Shown: positions 34,596 through 46,000 of the stretch, piece after piece
Position numbering within the stretch: position 1 is the stretch's first letter
How the letters are laid out: each line of letters begins with the position of its first letter
Origin: Saprospiraceae bacterium
Lineage (GTDB): Bacteria > Bacteroidota > Bacteroidia > Chitinophagales > Saprospiraceae
DNA length: 64,000 nucleotides
Assembly (NCBI GenBank): GCA_016711125.1
Contig: JADJTQ010000006.1
Location: 186,001 to 250,000, forward strand
Direction: 5' to 3'
Made by a program: the position numbers and the translations under genes
Notes under the pieces: generated by a model
Database searches by the model: none
What the model saw: the letters and a program-made list of their open reading frames with translations, nothing else
What the model was told of the DNA's origin: nothing

Positions 34596-37500
34596 ATGAG
34601 ATTCCTATCAAGACTTTGTCACATCATTGCCTTGGTCATACTCCTGCCATCTCTACATGCCGACATCATAGTACTCACCTTTGAAGACCTGAATAACAAC
34701 GGTATTAAGGACAGTGGCGAATCTCTGGTCACTGGACTCCAGGTAAGCGCTTACGATGATCACGGAAATGAATTGCCCTTCCTAGATGATGCAATGGGCA
34801 CCTATATACTGCCAGGCACTGTTATCAGAAGCCGGCTAAGAGTTGTAGTCACGGGCTACAATGCACGACTTCTAGCCGGTAAAAATAGTGCAACCTCGGT
34901 TTTTTTTGCAGAAGATGGTGAAACGATTGAAGTGCCGGTCCTGGGAAAACCGGCCCTCGATCCGAATAAGACCAACATTTTGATCCCGTGTTATGAAAAG
35001 GGGTCATCTTTGTTGAAGAAGGACAGTCCGGCGTTTGACCGGTTTCCCTTTGCAGCCCGTGGCGTCGCCAAGATGTTTGGAGGTTCTGGCCCAGATCCGA
35101 TAGTTGATGCTTCTATTAGTGACCTTGGATCGACCTGGGGTGTGACCTATCAAAGTTCCTATAAGCGGGCTTTTACCGCCTCTATCTTAAAACGGCATGT
35201 TGGACTCGGGCCAGCTGGTATCGGGGCTGTTTATACTCTTGATTATACGTCAGCAAAGCCAGTCATTGGTTCAATAGATTTACAAGGTATTATGCCTTCC
35301 CTGGGCCCCCAGATAGATTTAGGTTCGGTACGCCGGGAAGTTGTTGACGCCGAAATCGATGAGACCATGCCTTATGCCCTCTCAACCATAGAAGACCGGA
35401 CACGCCGGGCGAGCTATGACCTTGATGCTTTTGATAAAGTTGGCCAGGTCGGTTATGGTGATATCGAAATGGCTGAAGATGGCCGCACATTGTGGATGGT
35501 TAATCTCAATCAAAGATCTCTGATGACTATGGATGTCGGCGAAAAGCATCTCGATGTAAGGCAGTCATTGATCAAAAATGTTCCCATTGAGGATTTTCCA
35601 GGGTTGCCTAACCTTCTATTTCGCTTCCGCAATTGCATCAATGCGGGAGGTAACTCCAACAATAATGGTGCCGAGGCTTTTACCGATCCAAACGCGGTCT
35701 CATGGGATAAGAATAAATATTCGTTCGGTGGTCAGGCAGGATATAGTGAAATACCAGTGACCAATGTACTCAATAGTGCGGATCAAACCAGTTCTAGTGA
35801 TCTTTATCAGACTTTCAAAAAGGGGGACTTTACCTATAATATTCCGGTACCTAAGGATGAGTCCTATGAGGTGCTATTGCATTTTGCAGAACCCGAAGAC
35901 CTTGTGGTCGGTGACCGACTTTTTGATATTATGCATGGGGACCAAATGCTGGTGGAGAATTTTGATATTGTGGAATTTGCCGGTAGCTCGAGAAAAGCCG
36001 CCGTGTTGCAATTGAATGTCACTTCTCAGAACCAAATGATCGAACTGAAATTTGTATCAAAGTTTTCTGGTAAAAGAAAAGAAGCCCTTTTGGCGGGACT
36101 CGAAATCATCGGTCAAACTATCAGTGAATCAGGGATCTTAAGGCCTTGGGGATTGACATTTCATGAGGGACGGGGTTTTCTTGGAGTGATTTCAGACGCT
36201 TCCTACTCGCAGTCCAGAGAGCATTTATTTGGGTATGTGTTATCTTTTGACCCGGAAAATATTGGACAGGGATTCACAGAAGAATTGGCTTTCCCCTTAA
36301 ATTACCCCAGGGAAAGGGCATCAAATGCTCACCTGAAGAATCCTCAGCCCCTACGATCTGGTGCTTGGATGCCATGGGCTTCCACATGGGAAACGACCAT
36401 GATTCCTACAATTGGCGAAGCTCTTAATGTACAAGGGGGCTTACTTTGCGCCTATGCCCAGCCTATTCTCTCCGAAATAAGTTTTACTTCTGACGGTTCG
36501 ATTGTAGTTGGTTTAATGGATCGCTGGGCGCATCAGACAGGCCACCTTAACTATAGCACTTATCTTGGTAATCGTACTCTGGTGATTGGGTATGCGGTGG
36601 GAGATTTACTGAAAGCTTTTAAGGAACCAGTTGGTTACACTTTGGAAAAAACCAATACGGATGACGGCGTTTATTACCGGAAGGATGATGGCCCAAGTTA
36701 CAATGGCGAGTTTTTCTACGAAGATAATTTTATTTCTACCCTGGCTCATCATGGCGAAATCATCACCGGAGGGCAAGCCATTTTGCCTGGTTCCGATGCC
36801 ATTGCCGTCACTGTGCACAGTCCAATTTTAACTAAACTTCCTGCCTTTCAGTACGAAGGCCTACTCACCCAAGGATTGCATTTTTATGATGTTAGCACTG
36901 GTCGAAAAATTGGTGACTATTTATTTGTAGAACAATTTATTTTAGGTAAAGCTAATGGGCTGGGTGACATCACGTTGGCTATTGAAGCGGCACCACCTTC
37001 GGTTGGCAACTATGTGTGGTGCGATGCGAATGGTAATGGAGTACAAGATCCTTCAGAATTTGGTATTAATGACATCGAGGTGACCTTGCACGATGGTGAA
37101 AATGCTTTCGTTGAGATCGATAATATGATTACTACTAGTGGAGGTCAGTTCTTTTTCGACAACCTCTTACCTAATCATCGTTATGAATTACGGATTAATC
37201 TTGATGAACTCCAGCTGGAAGGCTATTCGGGAGGTGTTTCTCCGATTAATGCGACCGGGCCACTTATTGATTCTGATGCCGACGAGATCAGTGTGCCGGG
37301 ATATGCTGTCATTGAGTTTTTTACAGGTAATGATGGATTAAACCGGGATGATCTGGATTTCGGATTTCTGGGGCCAATTGCCCTTGATGCCCAAAAGATC
37401 CTATGTGAGGACGTAAGCATCCTTCCGGTCAATGTTCCATGTGCTGATTTTTCATTGGCGGAGATCAGGCTATGTGCATCAGAGGCACCGACAACCAATG

Positions 37501-38768
37501 TGCGTATTTTCCCGTCGTTTGTTGACGCCAATGATCTCACAAATGAGATTGTAGCAGATATCCGAGTCTGTGGTATGGACTCCGCGGTCTATGCGAGAGT
37601 GGCGGTCAATGGAGACCCCTTTTGTTTTGCGATTTCCGAGATACACCTGATGGTTCAACCTGGAGCCGGAGGTCTGGAAGTTGATTTTGTCGAGCTGATC
37701 TGTCCTATGGACTTCTTTGATGCGCTGGCATATCTGCAGGAACAGGGGTTCAGAGGAGATGCTACAACCGAGTTTTTTTTGGATGATGCGCATATGATCC
37801 CGTTTACCGGAAATCCTGCCGCTTTGGATCCAAACATGTTTCCCTACATATTGTACTATGATGACACTATTATTGATGGCGGTTGCGGAGTTCCAGGATC
37901 GATCCAGCTGGAAGCTATACCTGCCAGTGAAATTTTTGCAGGAAACGATACCAGTTTATGTGGGCTGGATTGCATTGATTTGACCTTACTAGGTCCAACT
38001 TTTTATGCTAACGGCACAGGTGCTACGGAAGCAGTTTGGACTTCATCGGGTACCGGGACATTTATAGAGGATAATACCTTCGCCAATGCACACTTTTATT
38101 GTCCAGACGAAGCAGATCTTGATAATGGACAGGTAACGTTGTCGTTGACTGTTATAGACGATCCTTGTGTTTCGCCACCCCCATCTTCATCGGTTGTAAT
38201 TACGCTGACCGCAGGTACCCCTAGTTTTCTGCACCACCCACGTGATACCATCGACTGTTATCATCCATTTGCTGCTGATCCGGCCGCCTATGATACATTC
38301 CCAGGCTGCCAATTAGTGCTCGAATGTATCGATACCTTGGATGGTGAGGTTGTGGATTATGAAATACTGATTGGAGACTGCTATGACATTATTAAGGAGA
38401 TAAAACGCACCCTGAAATTTACCTATGATAAACAAGAGTTCTTCTGCATGGATACGATTGCTGTGAGAGCTCTGCCAGATACGCTGATTTGCCCTCCAAT
38501 GCGAGACAGTGTATACTGTGTGCCGGGATATCTAAAGGATGAGAATGGACATCCTTCTCCTTTAGAAACCGGCTTTCCAATGGCTGGCGACATTCCCTTA
38601 TGGCCACAACCCCCAAGTGAGTGCGATATCCTGTACCACGATTTCAACCGGGACCCACGATTGCTTTGCCGAGGTGTACGTACCAAAAATAATGGTAGAA
38701 GATACCTGCGTAGGAGTCAAACAAGTGAAGGCAATGATCGGCCAACAGGTTGTGCTGATGATCTATAA
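34596..38768 (+). CDS. Giant T9SS surface protein, N-terminal part (frameshifted)
   Basis: This is the first 1390 codons of a gene that should run to 42429. It has a signal peptide (MRFLSRLCHIIALVILLPSLHA) and an SdrD B-like repeat at the N-terminus (TFEDLNNNGIKDSGESL). A long propeller-like region covers ~100-330. A malectin-type carbohydrate-binding domain follows (INAGGNSNNNGAEAF, YEVLLHFAEPEDLVVGDRLF), then more propeller, a second SdrD B domain (VGNYVWCDANGNGVQDPSEF) and Cys-rich PKD/HYR-like modules (DTSLCGLDCIDLTLLGP). The reading frame goes wrong near 38631-38640: dropping one T turns DILYHDF into DILTTISTGTHDCFAEVYV, which continues in the next frame. Likely role: cell-surface adhesion or carbohydrate binding. 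Confidence 0.85.
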   Translation: MRFLSRLCHIIALVILLPSLHADIIVLTFEDLNNNGIKDSGESLVTGLQVSAYDDHGNELPFLDDAMGTYILPGTVIRSRLRVVVTGYNARLLAGKNSATSVFFAEDGETIEVPVLGKPALDPNKTNILIPCYEKGSSLLKKDSPAFDRFPFAARGVAKMFGGSGPDPIVDASISDLGSTWGVTYQSSYKRAFTASILKRHVGLGPAGIGAVYTLDYTSAKPVIGSIDLQGIMPSLGPQIDLGSVRREVVDAEIDETMPYALSTIEDRTRRASYDLDAFDKVGQVGYGDIEMAEDGRTLWMVNLNQRSLMTMDVGEKHLDVRQSLIKNVPIEDFPGLPNLLFRFRNCINAGGNSNNNGAEAFTDPNAVSWDKNKYSFGGQAGYSEIPVTNVLNSADQTSSSDLYQTFKKGDFTYNIPVPKDESYEVLLHFAEPEDLVVGDRLFDIMHGDQMLVENFDIVEFAGSSRKAAVLQLNVTSQNQMIELKFVSKFSGKRKEALLAGLEIIGQTISESGILRPWGLTFHEGRGFLGVISDASYSQSREHLFGYVLSFDPENIGQGFTEELAFPLNYPRERASNAHLKNPQPLRSGAWMPWASTWETTMIPTIGEALNVQGGLLCAYAQPILSEISFTSDGSIVVGLMDRWAHQTGHLNYSTYLGNRTLVIGYAVGDLLKAFKEPVGYTLEKTNTDDGVYYRKDDGPSYNGEFFYEDNFISTLAHHGEIITGGQAILPGSDAIAVTVHSPILTKLPAFQYEGLLTQGLHFYDVSTGRKIGDYLFVEQFILGKANGLGDITLAIEAAPPSVGNYVWCDANGNGVQDPSEFGINDIEVTLHDGENAFVEIDNMITTSGGQFFFDNLLPNHRYELRINLDELQLEGYSGGVSPINATGPLIDSDADEISVPGYAVIEFFTGNDGLNRDDLDFGFLGPIALDAQKILCEDVSILPVNVPCADFSLAEIRLCASEAPTTNVRIFPSFVDANDLTNEIVADIRVCGMDSAVYARVAVNGDPFCFAISEIHLMVQPGAGGLEVDFVELICPMDFFDALAYLQEQGFRGDATTEFFLDDAHMIPFTGNPAALDPNMFPYILYYDDTIIDGGCGVPGSIQLEAIPASEIFAGNDTSLCGLDCIDLTLLGPTFYANGTGATEAVWTSSGTGTFIEDNTFANAHFYCPDEADLDNGQVTLSLTVIDDPCVSPPPSSSVVITLTAGTPSFLHHPRDTIDCYHPFAADPAAYDTFPGCQLVLECIDTLDGEVVDYEILIGDCYDIIKEIKRTLKFTYDKQEFFCMDTIAVRALPDTLICPPMRDSVYCVPGYLKDENGHPSPLETGFPMAGDIPLWPQPPSECDILYHDFNRDPRLLCRGVRTKNNGRRYLRRSQTSEGNDRPTGCADDL

Positions 38769-41700
38769 CCCGGTCACTCGTTATTTTGAAAGTCACGTTA
38801 AAATCAAAGTTCCGGTGTCTGAAATTGACATCATCAACGGATATTTAAACACAACTTACGTGAGTTATGAGGCGATTGATAGCTGTCATAACAAAACATT
38901 GCTCGATAGCTTACCACTTTTTATTGTAGATCGGGTCAAACCGGTTGCCATCTGCGACAAAGGGATTAATATTACGATCACTGATTCCATCCAGTGGGTA
39001 CACGCCGCCAGCTTTGACGAGGGTAGTTGGGATAATTGTGGTCTATCCATGCTTTTAGCAAGGAGATCAGATTGGGCCACAGCCTGCGGTGTAAATCTTT
39101 GTGATGATATAGATCTCTTATTCACCGGTGATCATCATGATTCGATTTGGTTTGCACAACTAGAAGGAGACAAGCATATAAATCCGGTAGAGGCACATTA
39201 TCAGCAAGCCATCGATTGGCTTTGCAAAGATGGACAACCCTGCAGTTATCCATTCCTGATCGGATGGTTTTATGATCTGGTCAAATATGCAAGCTTAGAC
39301 TGCATTGAACATCCTTATCCGGTTAATGCAGACTATATTCATAAGGTGTTTTTAGAGAGCTATGGTGATGATCCTCTACTGGACATCTATCAGTCTTTAA
39401 TTTTATCAGTGATACCCTGCGTTAGTCCCATTGATAGCGATAGCTTGTTCCAAGACTATTTCGAAGATCCTGTAAGTCAAAGGGTGCTTGAGGGTCTATT
39501 TCAAGACATATTTAAAATAGCTTTAGTCAATGGACCAGCTTCAGGAAAGGCTTTGTTTGATGTTGGAAGGCAAATCGGAGGCGGATGGAGCGATGCAGTA
39601 CCTTTCTGCTGTGAAGATGCTTGCCAGGATGTGATGGTCGAGGTCATTGCCATGGATTATTGGTGCAATTGGAGTAAATGCTGGACCACCGTAAGAGTGG
39701 AAGACAAGACACCACCGGAAGTGGTGTGCGAACTTTATGACGTCTCAGTAACCTGCAGTGCTTATAAGACCTATTATGCACCAGCCGTAGAGATGGCATT
39801 GCAAGGCAATTTTGATAGTTTGCAAAGTGCTTTGGGTAGATATGATAAGGTCACAAAAGACAGCTACGGACAAACCAATGCAAAGACAACTTACACTTTG
39901 TATGACCTCTCCTGTGATTCTAATCTCGTTGAAAAAGACACCCTTGTTTATGATGAGCATTTAGGTTACGTTTGGAAAACCTACTCTTACTACCGGGCCG
40001 AATACGATTTAAAAACCTCTGATCGCTTCAATGGCCAGATCGCTGACAATTGTGGTCTGCAATGCATTGAAGAAAAACCCTGGATATCGTTGGATGAGTG
40101 TGGTAATGGCTTTGTAAAACGGGTTTTTAAATTTGTGGGACAATGTGTGGATCAACCATCCGGTCATTTTGCCGACACAATTACCCGATATCAGACCATC
40201 TGGATCACTAGTGATTGCGAAATCTCAAAAGCAATGTTTGAGGTGCCAAAGGATACGATGGTCTTCAGTTGTGGTATTGAGTACAATGCAGATGGGAGTG
40301 GTCATGTTGCCGGGGTTTTGAGCCCTGAGTTTACCGGGTTAGCAAAATATGTTTTCGACAATGATTGCCGCTTGGTCGGGATAGGCTACTACGATAAAGT
40401 CTTCAAAATTGTCGGTGGTGATCAGGCCTGTTATAAGGTTTTGCGTACCTGGTGTTTTGCTGATTGGTGCGCAATCGGCGAGCCCATTGAAAAGAGTTGG
40501 TGGTTTAATCCAAGATATGCAGGCAAATACCTGACTCATACGCAGAAGATTATCGTTTTCGATAGTAGTCCACCCATTTGTACGATCGATGAAATACCTG
40601 CCCAAATTGAAACAGCCGGATGCACCTATGATTTAAATACAGAAGTTATCGTTGAAGATGAATGTGGAATTCTTGATTTTAGTTGGCGAGTCACAAATTT
40701 GAAAACGCATAAATCAGTGGCATCCGGATATGGGCAGTTAAACAGTATTCCCTTGGGTGCTTTTACCATTTCGGTGCAGGATCTTGAGCATGGCAGCTAC
40801 CAGTTGAAAGTTACGGTCACGGATGAATGTCAAAACGAAAGTGTCTGCTATGTTGATTTTAACCTTGTCGCGAGTAAGAAACCGACTCCGGTTTGTATGA
40901 CAAGTCTTACCACCGATCTGACGCCAATGGATGGTAACGGTGATGGTGTAATCGATACGGCGATGGCAGTTGTTTGGGCTAATGAATTTAACGTGAGTAG
41001 TCAAGCTGCGTGCGGAGCAAGTAATTCAAAGCTCAGTTTCCGGGTCGATAGATCGACTGGTGATGCAGAGTTGCCTTCTGCTTCTGCTACCAATTTAAGT
41101 CTGGGATGCCAAGATATTGGCTCCCAAGAGGTTAGACTCTATGTCATTGATGAGCAAGGTAATTGGGATTATTGCAACGTAATACTGGTGGTGCAGGACA
41201 ATACCGGCACTTGCAATAATACTGATTCAGGGAATAGCACATTGATCAGTGGAACCATCATGACCGAGGAGCAGAATATGGTCGAACTGGCGAGTGTGGC
41301 ACTTAAGTCTGAAGATGGCGAAATCATGCAAACATTCGAGAGCAGTGGCAATTATCGCTTCGAAATGACGAAGGGGATCAATGCCATTATTCAGCCTACA
41401 AAAAATACCGATTTTGTCAATGGAGTATCAACCAGAGATCTGATTTCGATTCAGAAGCAAATTTTAGGCAAAGAAGAACTCTCATCCTGGTATAAGAAAA
41501 GAGCTGCTGATGCCAACGGTGATGGCAAAATTAGTGCCCTGGATCTGATTCAATTTCGCAAATTAATTCTGGGAAAATCAGACTCATTGCCAGACAGTCC
41601 AAGCTGGCGATTTTTCGAAAGGAATACGAATCAGGAATCGTACTTTATCGAAAAATTAGGAGCGTCTCAACAAGTCGATTTCATTGGTGTTAAAATGGGT

Positions 41701-42429
41701 GATGTGAACGGTGATAATGATCCAAGCCGGAAGGTAGGGAGATCATCGAAAGCCCATGCCTTTGTCCTGAAGGATCAATCACTGATAGCTGGTAATGCTT
41801 ATAAGATTCCGGTTTTGGCTGCCGATTTCAGAGATATCGAAGGTTTTCAATTTACCTTAATTTTTGATGATCAGGCAATTCTGCTGCAAGGGCTTGACGC
41901 AGGCGCCTTGTCTATTTCGAAGGAGCATTTTGATATTAATCAAACAAATCGATTTGTAACGATGTCATGGAATACTCAATCTGACATTCCGGCTACCAGG
42001 GAAGATGGTATTCCGTTGTTTTATATCGACATTCTTGCGCTCAATCAAAGCAAATTGAGTGATATAGTGACCTTGAATAGTTCGAAGATCTCGAGTGAGG
42101 TGTATCGGGAAAATTTGGTTGGAGATCTGGTTTTAAAATTCGATAGCGGGGAGTCGATGACAGGTCATCTTATTCTATTACAGAACCAACCTAATCCGTT
42201 CCAAACGGAAACAAAAGTGGGTTTTTATATTGACGAAGCAGGGCAGGTTCATTTGTCGGTTTTTGACCTTACCGGAACTCAATTGCAAACGATTAGAAGG
42301 TTTGCAGATAAGGGCTATAATGAATGGATTATCAAAGACTTGCCCGCAAGTTTGTCTTCAGGGTTGTTGTATTACAAAGTCGAAACAGCCAGGCAGACTG
42401 CGATTAAGAAAATGGTTTTATTGAGGTAG
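38617..42429 (+). CDS. Giant T9SS surface protein, C-terminal part (dockerin + sorting domain)
   Basis: This continues the 34596 gene in the next frame (functional join near 38634). It carries HYR-like Cys-rich modules (DNCGLSMLL, VEDKTPPEVVCELYDVSVTC, DECGILDFSWRV, VTDECQNESVCYVDF) and a dockerin type I pair with two Ca-binding loops (STRDLISIQKQILG and DANGDGKISALDLIQFRKLI). A cohesin-like beta domain (IPVLAADFRDIEGFQFTLIF) and a T9SS type A sorting domain follow (LLQNQPNPFQTETKVGFYI to a C-terminal AIKKMVLLR). The combined protein would be about 2610 residues. Dockerin plus cohesin-like modules in one chain allow self- or partner-assembly at the cell surface. Confidence 0.88.
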   Translation: MSAISCTTISTGTHDCFAEVYVPKIMVEDTCVGVKQVKAMIGQQVVLMIYNPVTRYFESHVKIKVPVSEIDIINGYLNTTYVSYEAIDSCHNKTLLDSLPLFIVDRVKPVAICDKGINITITDSIQWVHAASFDEGSWDNCGLSMLLARRSDWATACGVNLCDDIDLLFTGDHHDSIWFAQLEGDKHINPVEAHYQQAIDWLCKDGQPCSYPFLIGWFYDLVKYASLDCIEHPYPVNADYIHKVFLESYGDDPLLDIYQSLILSVIPCVSPIDSDSLFQDYFEDPVSQRVLEGLFQDIFKIALVNGPASGKALFDVGRQIGGGWSDAVPFCCEDACQDVMVEVIAMDYWCNWSKCWTTVRVEDKTPPEVVCELYDVSVTCSAYKTYYAPAVEMALQGNFDSLQSALGRYDKVTKDSYGQTNAKTTYTLYDLSCDSNLVEKDTLVYDEHLGYVWKTYSYYRAEYDLKTSDRFNGQIADNCGLQCIEEKPWISLDECGNGFVKRVFKFVGQCVDQPSGHFADTITRYQTIWITSDCEISKAMFEVPKDTMVFSCGIEYNADGSGHVAGVLSPEFTGLAKYVFDNDCRLVGIGYYDKVFKIVGGDQACYKVLRTWCFADWCAIGEPIEKSWWFNPRYAGKYLTHTQKIIVFDSSPPICTIDEIPAQIETAGCTYDLNTEVIVEDECGILDFSWRVTNLKTHKSVASGYGQLNSIPLGAFTISVQDLEHGSYQLKVTVTDECQNESVCYVDFNLVASKKPTPVCMTSLTTDLTPMDGNGDGVIDTAMAVVWANEFNVSSQAACGASNSKLSFRVDRSTGDAELPSASATNLSLGCQDIGSQEVRLYVIDEQGNWDYCNVILVVQDNTGTCNNTDSGNSTLISGTIMTEEQNMVELASVALKSEDGEIMQTFESSGNYRFEMTKGINAIIQPTKNTDFVNGVSTRDLISIQKQILGKEELSSWYKKRAADANGDGKISALDLIQFRKLILGKSDSLPDSPSWRFFERNTNQESYFIEKLGASQQVDFIGVKMGDVNGDNDPSRKVGRSSKAHAFVLKDQSLIAGNAYKIPVLAADFRDIEGFQFTLIFDDQAILLQGLDAGALSISKEHFDINQTNRFVTMSWNTQSDIPATREDGIPLFYIDILALNQSKLSDIVTLNSSKISSEVYRENLVGDLVLKFDSGESMTGHLILLQNQPNPFQTETKVGFYIDEAGQVHLSVFDLTGTQLQTIRRFADKGYNEWIIKDLPASLSSGLLYYKVETARQTAIKKMVLLR

Positions 42430-42650
42430 GGGTTGTTTAGTAATCAGTGGACTTCTCGCGCAAAAGATTGGGCAATGATACCTGTACTTTATCTCCATGG
42501 ATTGACGTAGGGAGCCCGAGGCTTCGACTAAATTTGAGTTAGCACTATAACCAGGTAGTTCGATAAAGATCCAATCAAAATGAACCAAGAAAGACTTGAC
42601 GCGGTTGACTCGTACGGAAAATATACATACATATTCAAAAACAGGAAAAT

Positions 42651-42932
42651 ATGTTAACTATTGAGCAAATAGCAAAAGAAATTGAACCCGAGTTGGCTAA
42701 AAAGGAGGCCAGACTTGACATTAGGTTGAATGTGTTATACAAACAATTTTTAAAGCAGGTGCACAAAGCTGCTGGCTATCGCTGACTAAGTGCTTTTATA
42801 CTTCAGGCTGCAATTGAAAAGGCTGAAGAATTGATTGAGAAGGAAAGAAAAATTCTTGCCACTGAAAGAGATAGAGCAGTTTTCTTTGAAGCTCTGAACA
42901 AAGGGAGCAAGCGGCCTAACAGCCGGTCGTGA
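42651..42932 (+). pseudogene. DUF1778 (TacA-like) antitoxin with in-frame TGA
   Basis: ATG 42651 opens a 93-codon frame: EARLDIRLNVLYKQFLKQVH (ribbon-helix-helix-like start), AAGYR, TGA at 42783-42785, LSAFILQAAIEKAEELIEKE and RDRAVFFEALNKGSK. This is the layout of DUF1778 antitoxins, in which the sequence GYRSLSAFI would be expected, so a Ser TCA codon has become TGA or was misread. TacA-type antitoxins neutralise a GNAT toxin encoded immediately downstream; no such toxin follows here. It is therefore an orphan or a relic. It is too short and interrupted to be found by length alone. Confidence 0.65.
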
Positions 42933-43006
42933 TCTCAAGTGGGCCATCGCCACAGCTGTCAATACTACTAACACGTTATACAAAAAAATCTTTTTCTCAC
43001 CTGTTT

Positions 43007-46000
43007 ATGGATTTTAAAGAATTGGATCTTTCGGAAGATTTCGCAGCTAATCTGGCTTTGAAATTTTTCGGAATTAAAGGTAAAATATCAAAACTACCTG
43101 GTGAAGTTGATTTTAACTTTTATGTACGAACCTCTGATGCGGAATACACGTTAAAAGTCACCAGACCGGATACAGACGAAAGCTACATTGCTTTTCAATG
43201 TGCGATCGTAAAACATCTGTTTGCCTCTGATTTTCCTTTGCAGATTCCGGAGATCATTCCAGCCTTAAATGGACAGGATTTTATTTCGCTTGAAAATAAG
43301 CGTTTTTTACGTTTGCAGAGGTGGGTGCCAGGTCAAATGGTAGATAATGTCAGTCCGAGATCTCAAGGTTTGCTAAAAAGTTGGGGGAGAACCTGTGGAT
43401 TATTTTCTAAGTATTTATCAGGATTTGATCATCCGGGTGCACATAGGAAGCAGAAGTGGAACCCTTCTGAGACGCTTAAAGGGAAGAAATATCGACCATA
43501 TTTTCAGTCGGAAGAGGAGCTGGAAATAGCAGACTACTTTTGGGTTCTTTTTGAAAGAGAAGTAACGCCAGAATTGGTAGCATTGGGTAAAAGTATCAAT
43601 TACAATGATGCGCATGAACATAACCTCCTTGTCCATGGAGATTTAAAGAATCCCCGAATCACAGGAGTGATTGATTTTGGTGATGCTCTCTATACAGAAA
43701 CAATCAATGAACTTGCCATCGCCTGTGCTTATGCATGCATGTACCAGCCTGATCCGCTCCAGGCAGCAGTAGATGTGGTGCGAGGGTATCAGCAAGAATT
43801 CCCCTTAACCGAAATTGAAATATCCGTTTTATTTCCGCTCATTGCCGCACGCCTGATGCTCACAGTTGCCAATGCAGCCTGGAATAAACATTTCGAACCT
43901 GAAAACACTTATCTCCTGGTCAGTGAAAAACCAGCCTGGGATTTATTAAAAAAATTGCGGGACATTGCTCCTTCATTCGCATATTACCGATTTAGAAATG
44001 CTTGCAATCTCGAAGCCTGTCCGAAAAAAAACATTTTCAGAGATTGGATAGATAAACAGGCAGCCAATATTTATCCCGTTATCTCCTTCCAAGAGAAAAA
44101 AGTTAAATCAATTGATCTATCCGTAGGGAGTCTTGAATTGGGTAATAATTCTAACTTCGAAACAATCGACTCTTTTGTCACGACAATTAATCGGATACTT
44201 GAAGATAAAGATGCCGACATTGGGATCGGAGGTTATGGCGAAGTGCGTCCATTCTACGCTACTTCTGCCTTTCAAAATGAAGGTAATCAGGGAGCCCGGT
44301 GGAGAACTGTTCATTTGGGCGTAGATCTTTGGTCTCCAGTTGGTACCGAAATTTATGCTCCCCTGGATGGAGAAGTATATAGCGTAAAAAATAATGAAGG
44401 TGAATGTAACTATGGGCCAACCATTATCTTGAAACATCAGGTAGAAAAGGACCTGATTTTTTATTCATTATATGGTCATTTGAGCGAAGGATCACTGGAG
44501 GGAAAATGTGCTAGTCAATTGGTGAAGAGAGGAGATGTTATTGCTACGATTGGATCGGCACCGGCAAATGGTAATTGGCCATCACATTTGCATTTTCAGA
44601 TCATGCTTGATCATCTGAGTCTGAATGGCGATTTTCCCGGGGTAGCTTACCCTGATGAAGCCTTAACCTGGCTAAGTATTTGCCCCGATCCAAATTTGTT
44701 TTTTAATCAAAAGAGCAATCATTTTCCATCGCTACCGGATGATCAGATTCTTAATCTTAGGGAGCAAAAATTGGGAAGAAGTCTGAGTATCTCGTATGAG
44801 AAACCATTGCATATGGTCAGAGGCTATATGCAACATCTCTATGATACTAGTGGCCGGCGATATCTGGATACTGTTAATAATGTGGCGCATGTCGGCCATC
44901 AACATCCAAGGGTCGTAGGAGCAGCAAGACGACAAATGGAGGTACTTAATACCAATACCCGCTATCTGCACCAAAATATTGTTCTTTTTGCGGAGGAATT
45001 ATTAGCCACTTTTCCTGAGGAATTGTGTGTCGTTCATTTTGTGAATAGTGGTAGTGAAGCCAATGAATTGGCACTTAGAATGGTCGAGGCCTATACGGGT
45101 CAGAAAGATATGATAGCAGTAGAAGTGGGCTATCATGGCAACACCAATGGATGTATTGCCATTAGTAGTTATAAGTTTGATGGCAAAGGGGGTAGGGGTA
45201 GACCACCAGGCACTCAGATTGTGCCCATTCCTGATGCCTATAGAGGAATTTACCGTGGTGATCATACGGGGGTTGCTTATGCCGCTCATATTGGCCATGC
45301 CATCGATCACATCCACGACTTAGGAAGGAAGGTCGGAGGTTTTATCTGTGAAAGTATCCTAAGCTGCGGTGGTCAGATTGTATTGCCTGATGAATACTTG
45401 AAGGAAGCTTACCAGCAGATCCATGCAGCCGGTGGGTTATGCATTGCTGATGAGGTCCAGGTTGGATTTGGCAGGGTGGGAGAATACTTCTGGGGTTTCG
45501 AACTGCAAGGTGTGATGCCTGATATTGTAACGTTGGGAAAGCCGATCGGTAACGGACACCCGCTTGGAGCGGTGGTGACCAGCCGCAAAATAGCCGATAC
45601 ATTTGCTAATGGCATGGAATACTTTAATACGTTTGGGGGAAATCCTGTTTCATGTGCCATCGGTAGAGAAGTTCTTAAGATAGTGCAGGAGGAAGGGTTG
45701 CAGGATCAAGCAAAAGAAGTTGGGCAATATCTTTCTCTACGACTTGGGGATCTGCAAAGAAGGTGGCCTTTGATTGGAGATGTTAGAGGTCACGGATTAT
45801 TTATCGGGATTGAATTGGTTAAAAGTCGCGAGACCCTGATGCCAGCTCCCGACGAAGCATCATATATTTCCAATCGAATGAGGGAAAGAGGCATTTTGAT
45901 GAGTACCGATGGCCCGTTTAATAATGTTTTGAAGATTAAACCCCCAATGTGCTTTGATCAAAACAATGCTGATTTTCTCTTAAAGAATTTAGAGATCATC

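Noticed and set aside
3456..42785. TGA recoded as Gly or Ser (alternative genetic code)
   Set aside because: TGA ends many intact genes here (for example at 873-875), the expected residues differ between sites, and a TAA stop also interrupts a gene.
42929..43006. Upstream start for the kinase-M23-aminotransferase fusion
   Set aside because: It would overlap the antitoxin relic and add an unrelated leader; ATG 43007 begins directly with the kinase domain.
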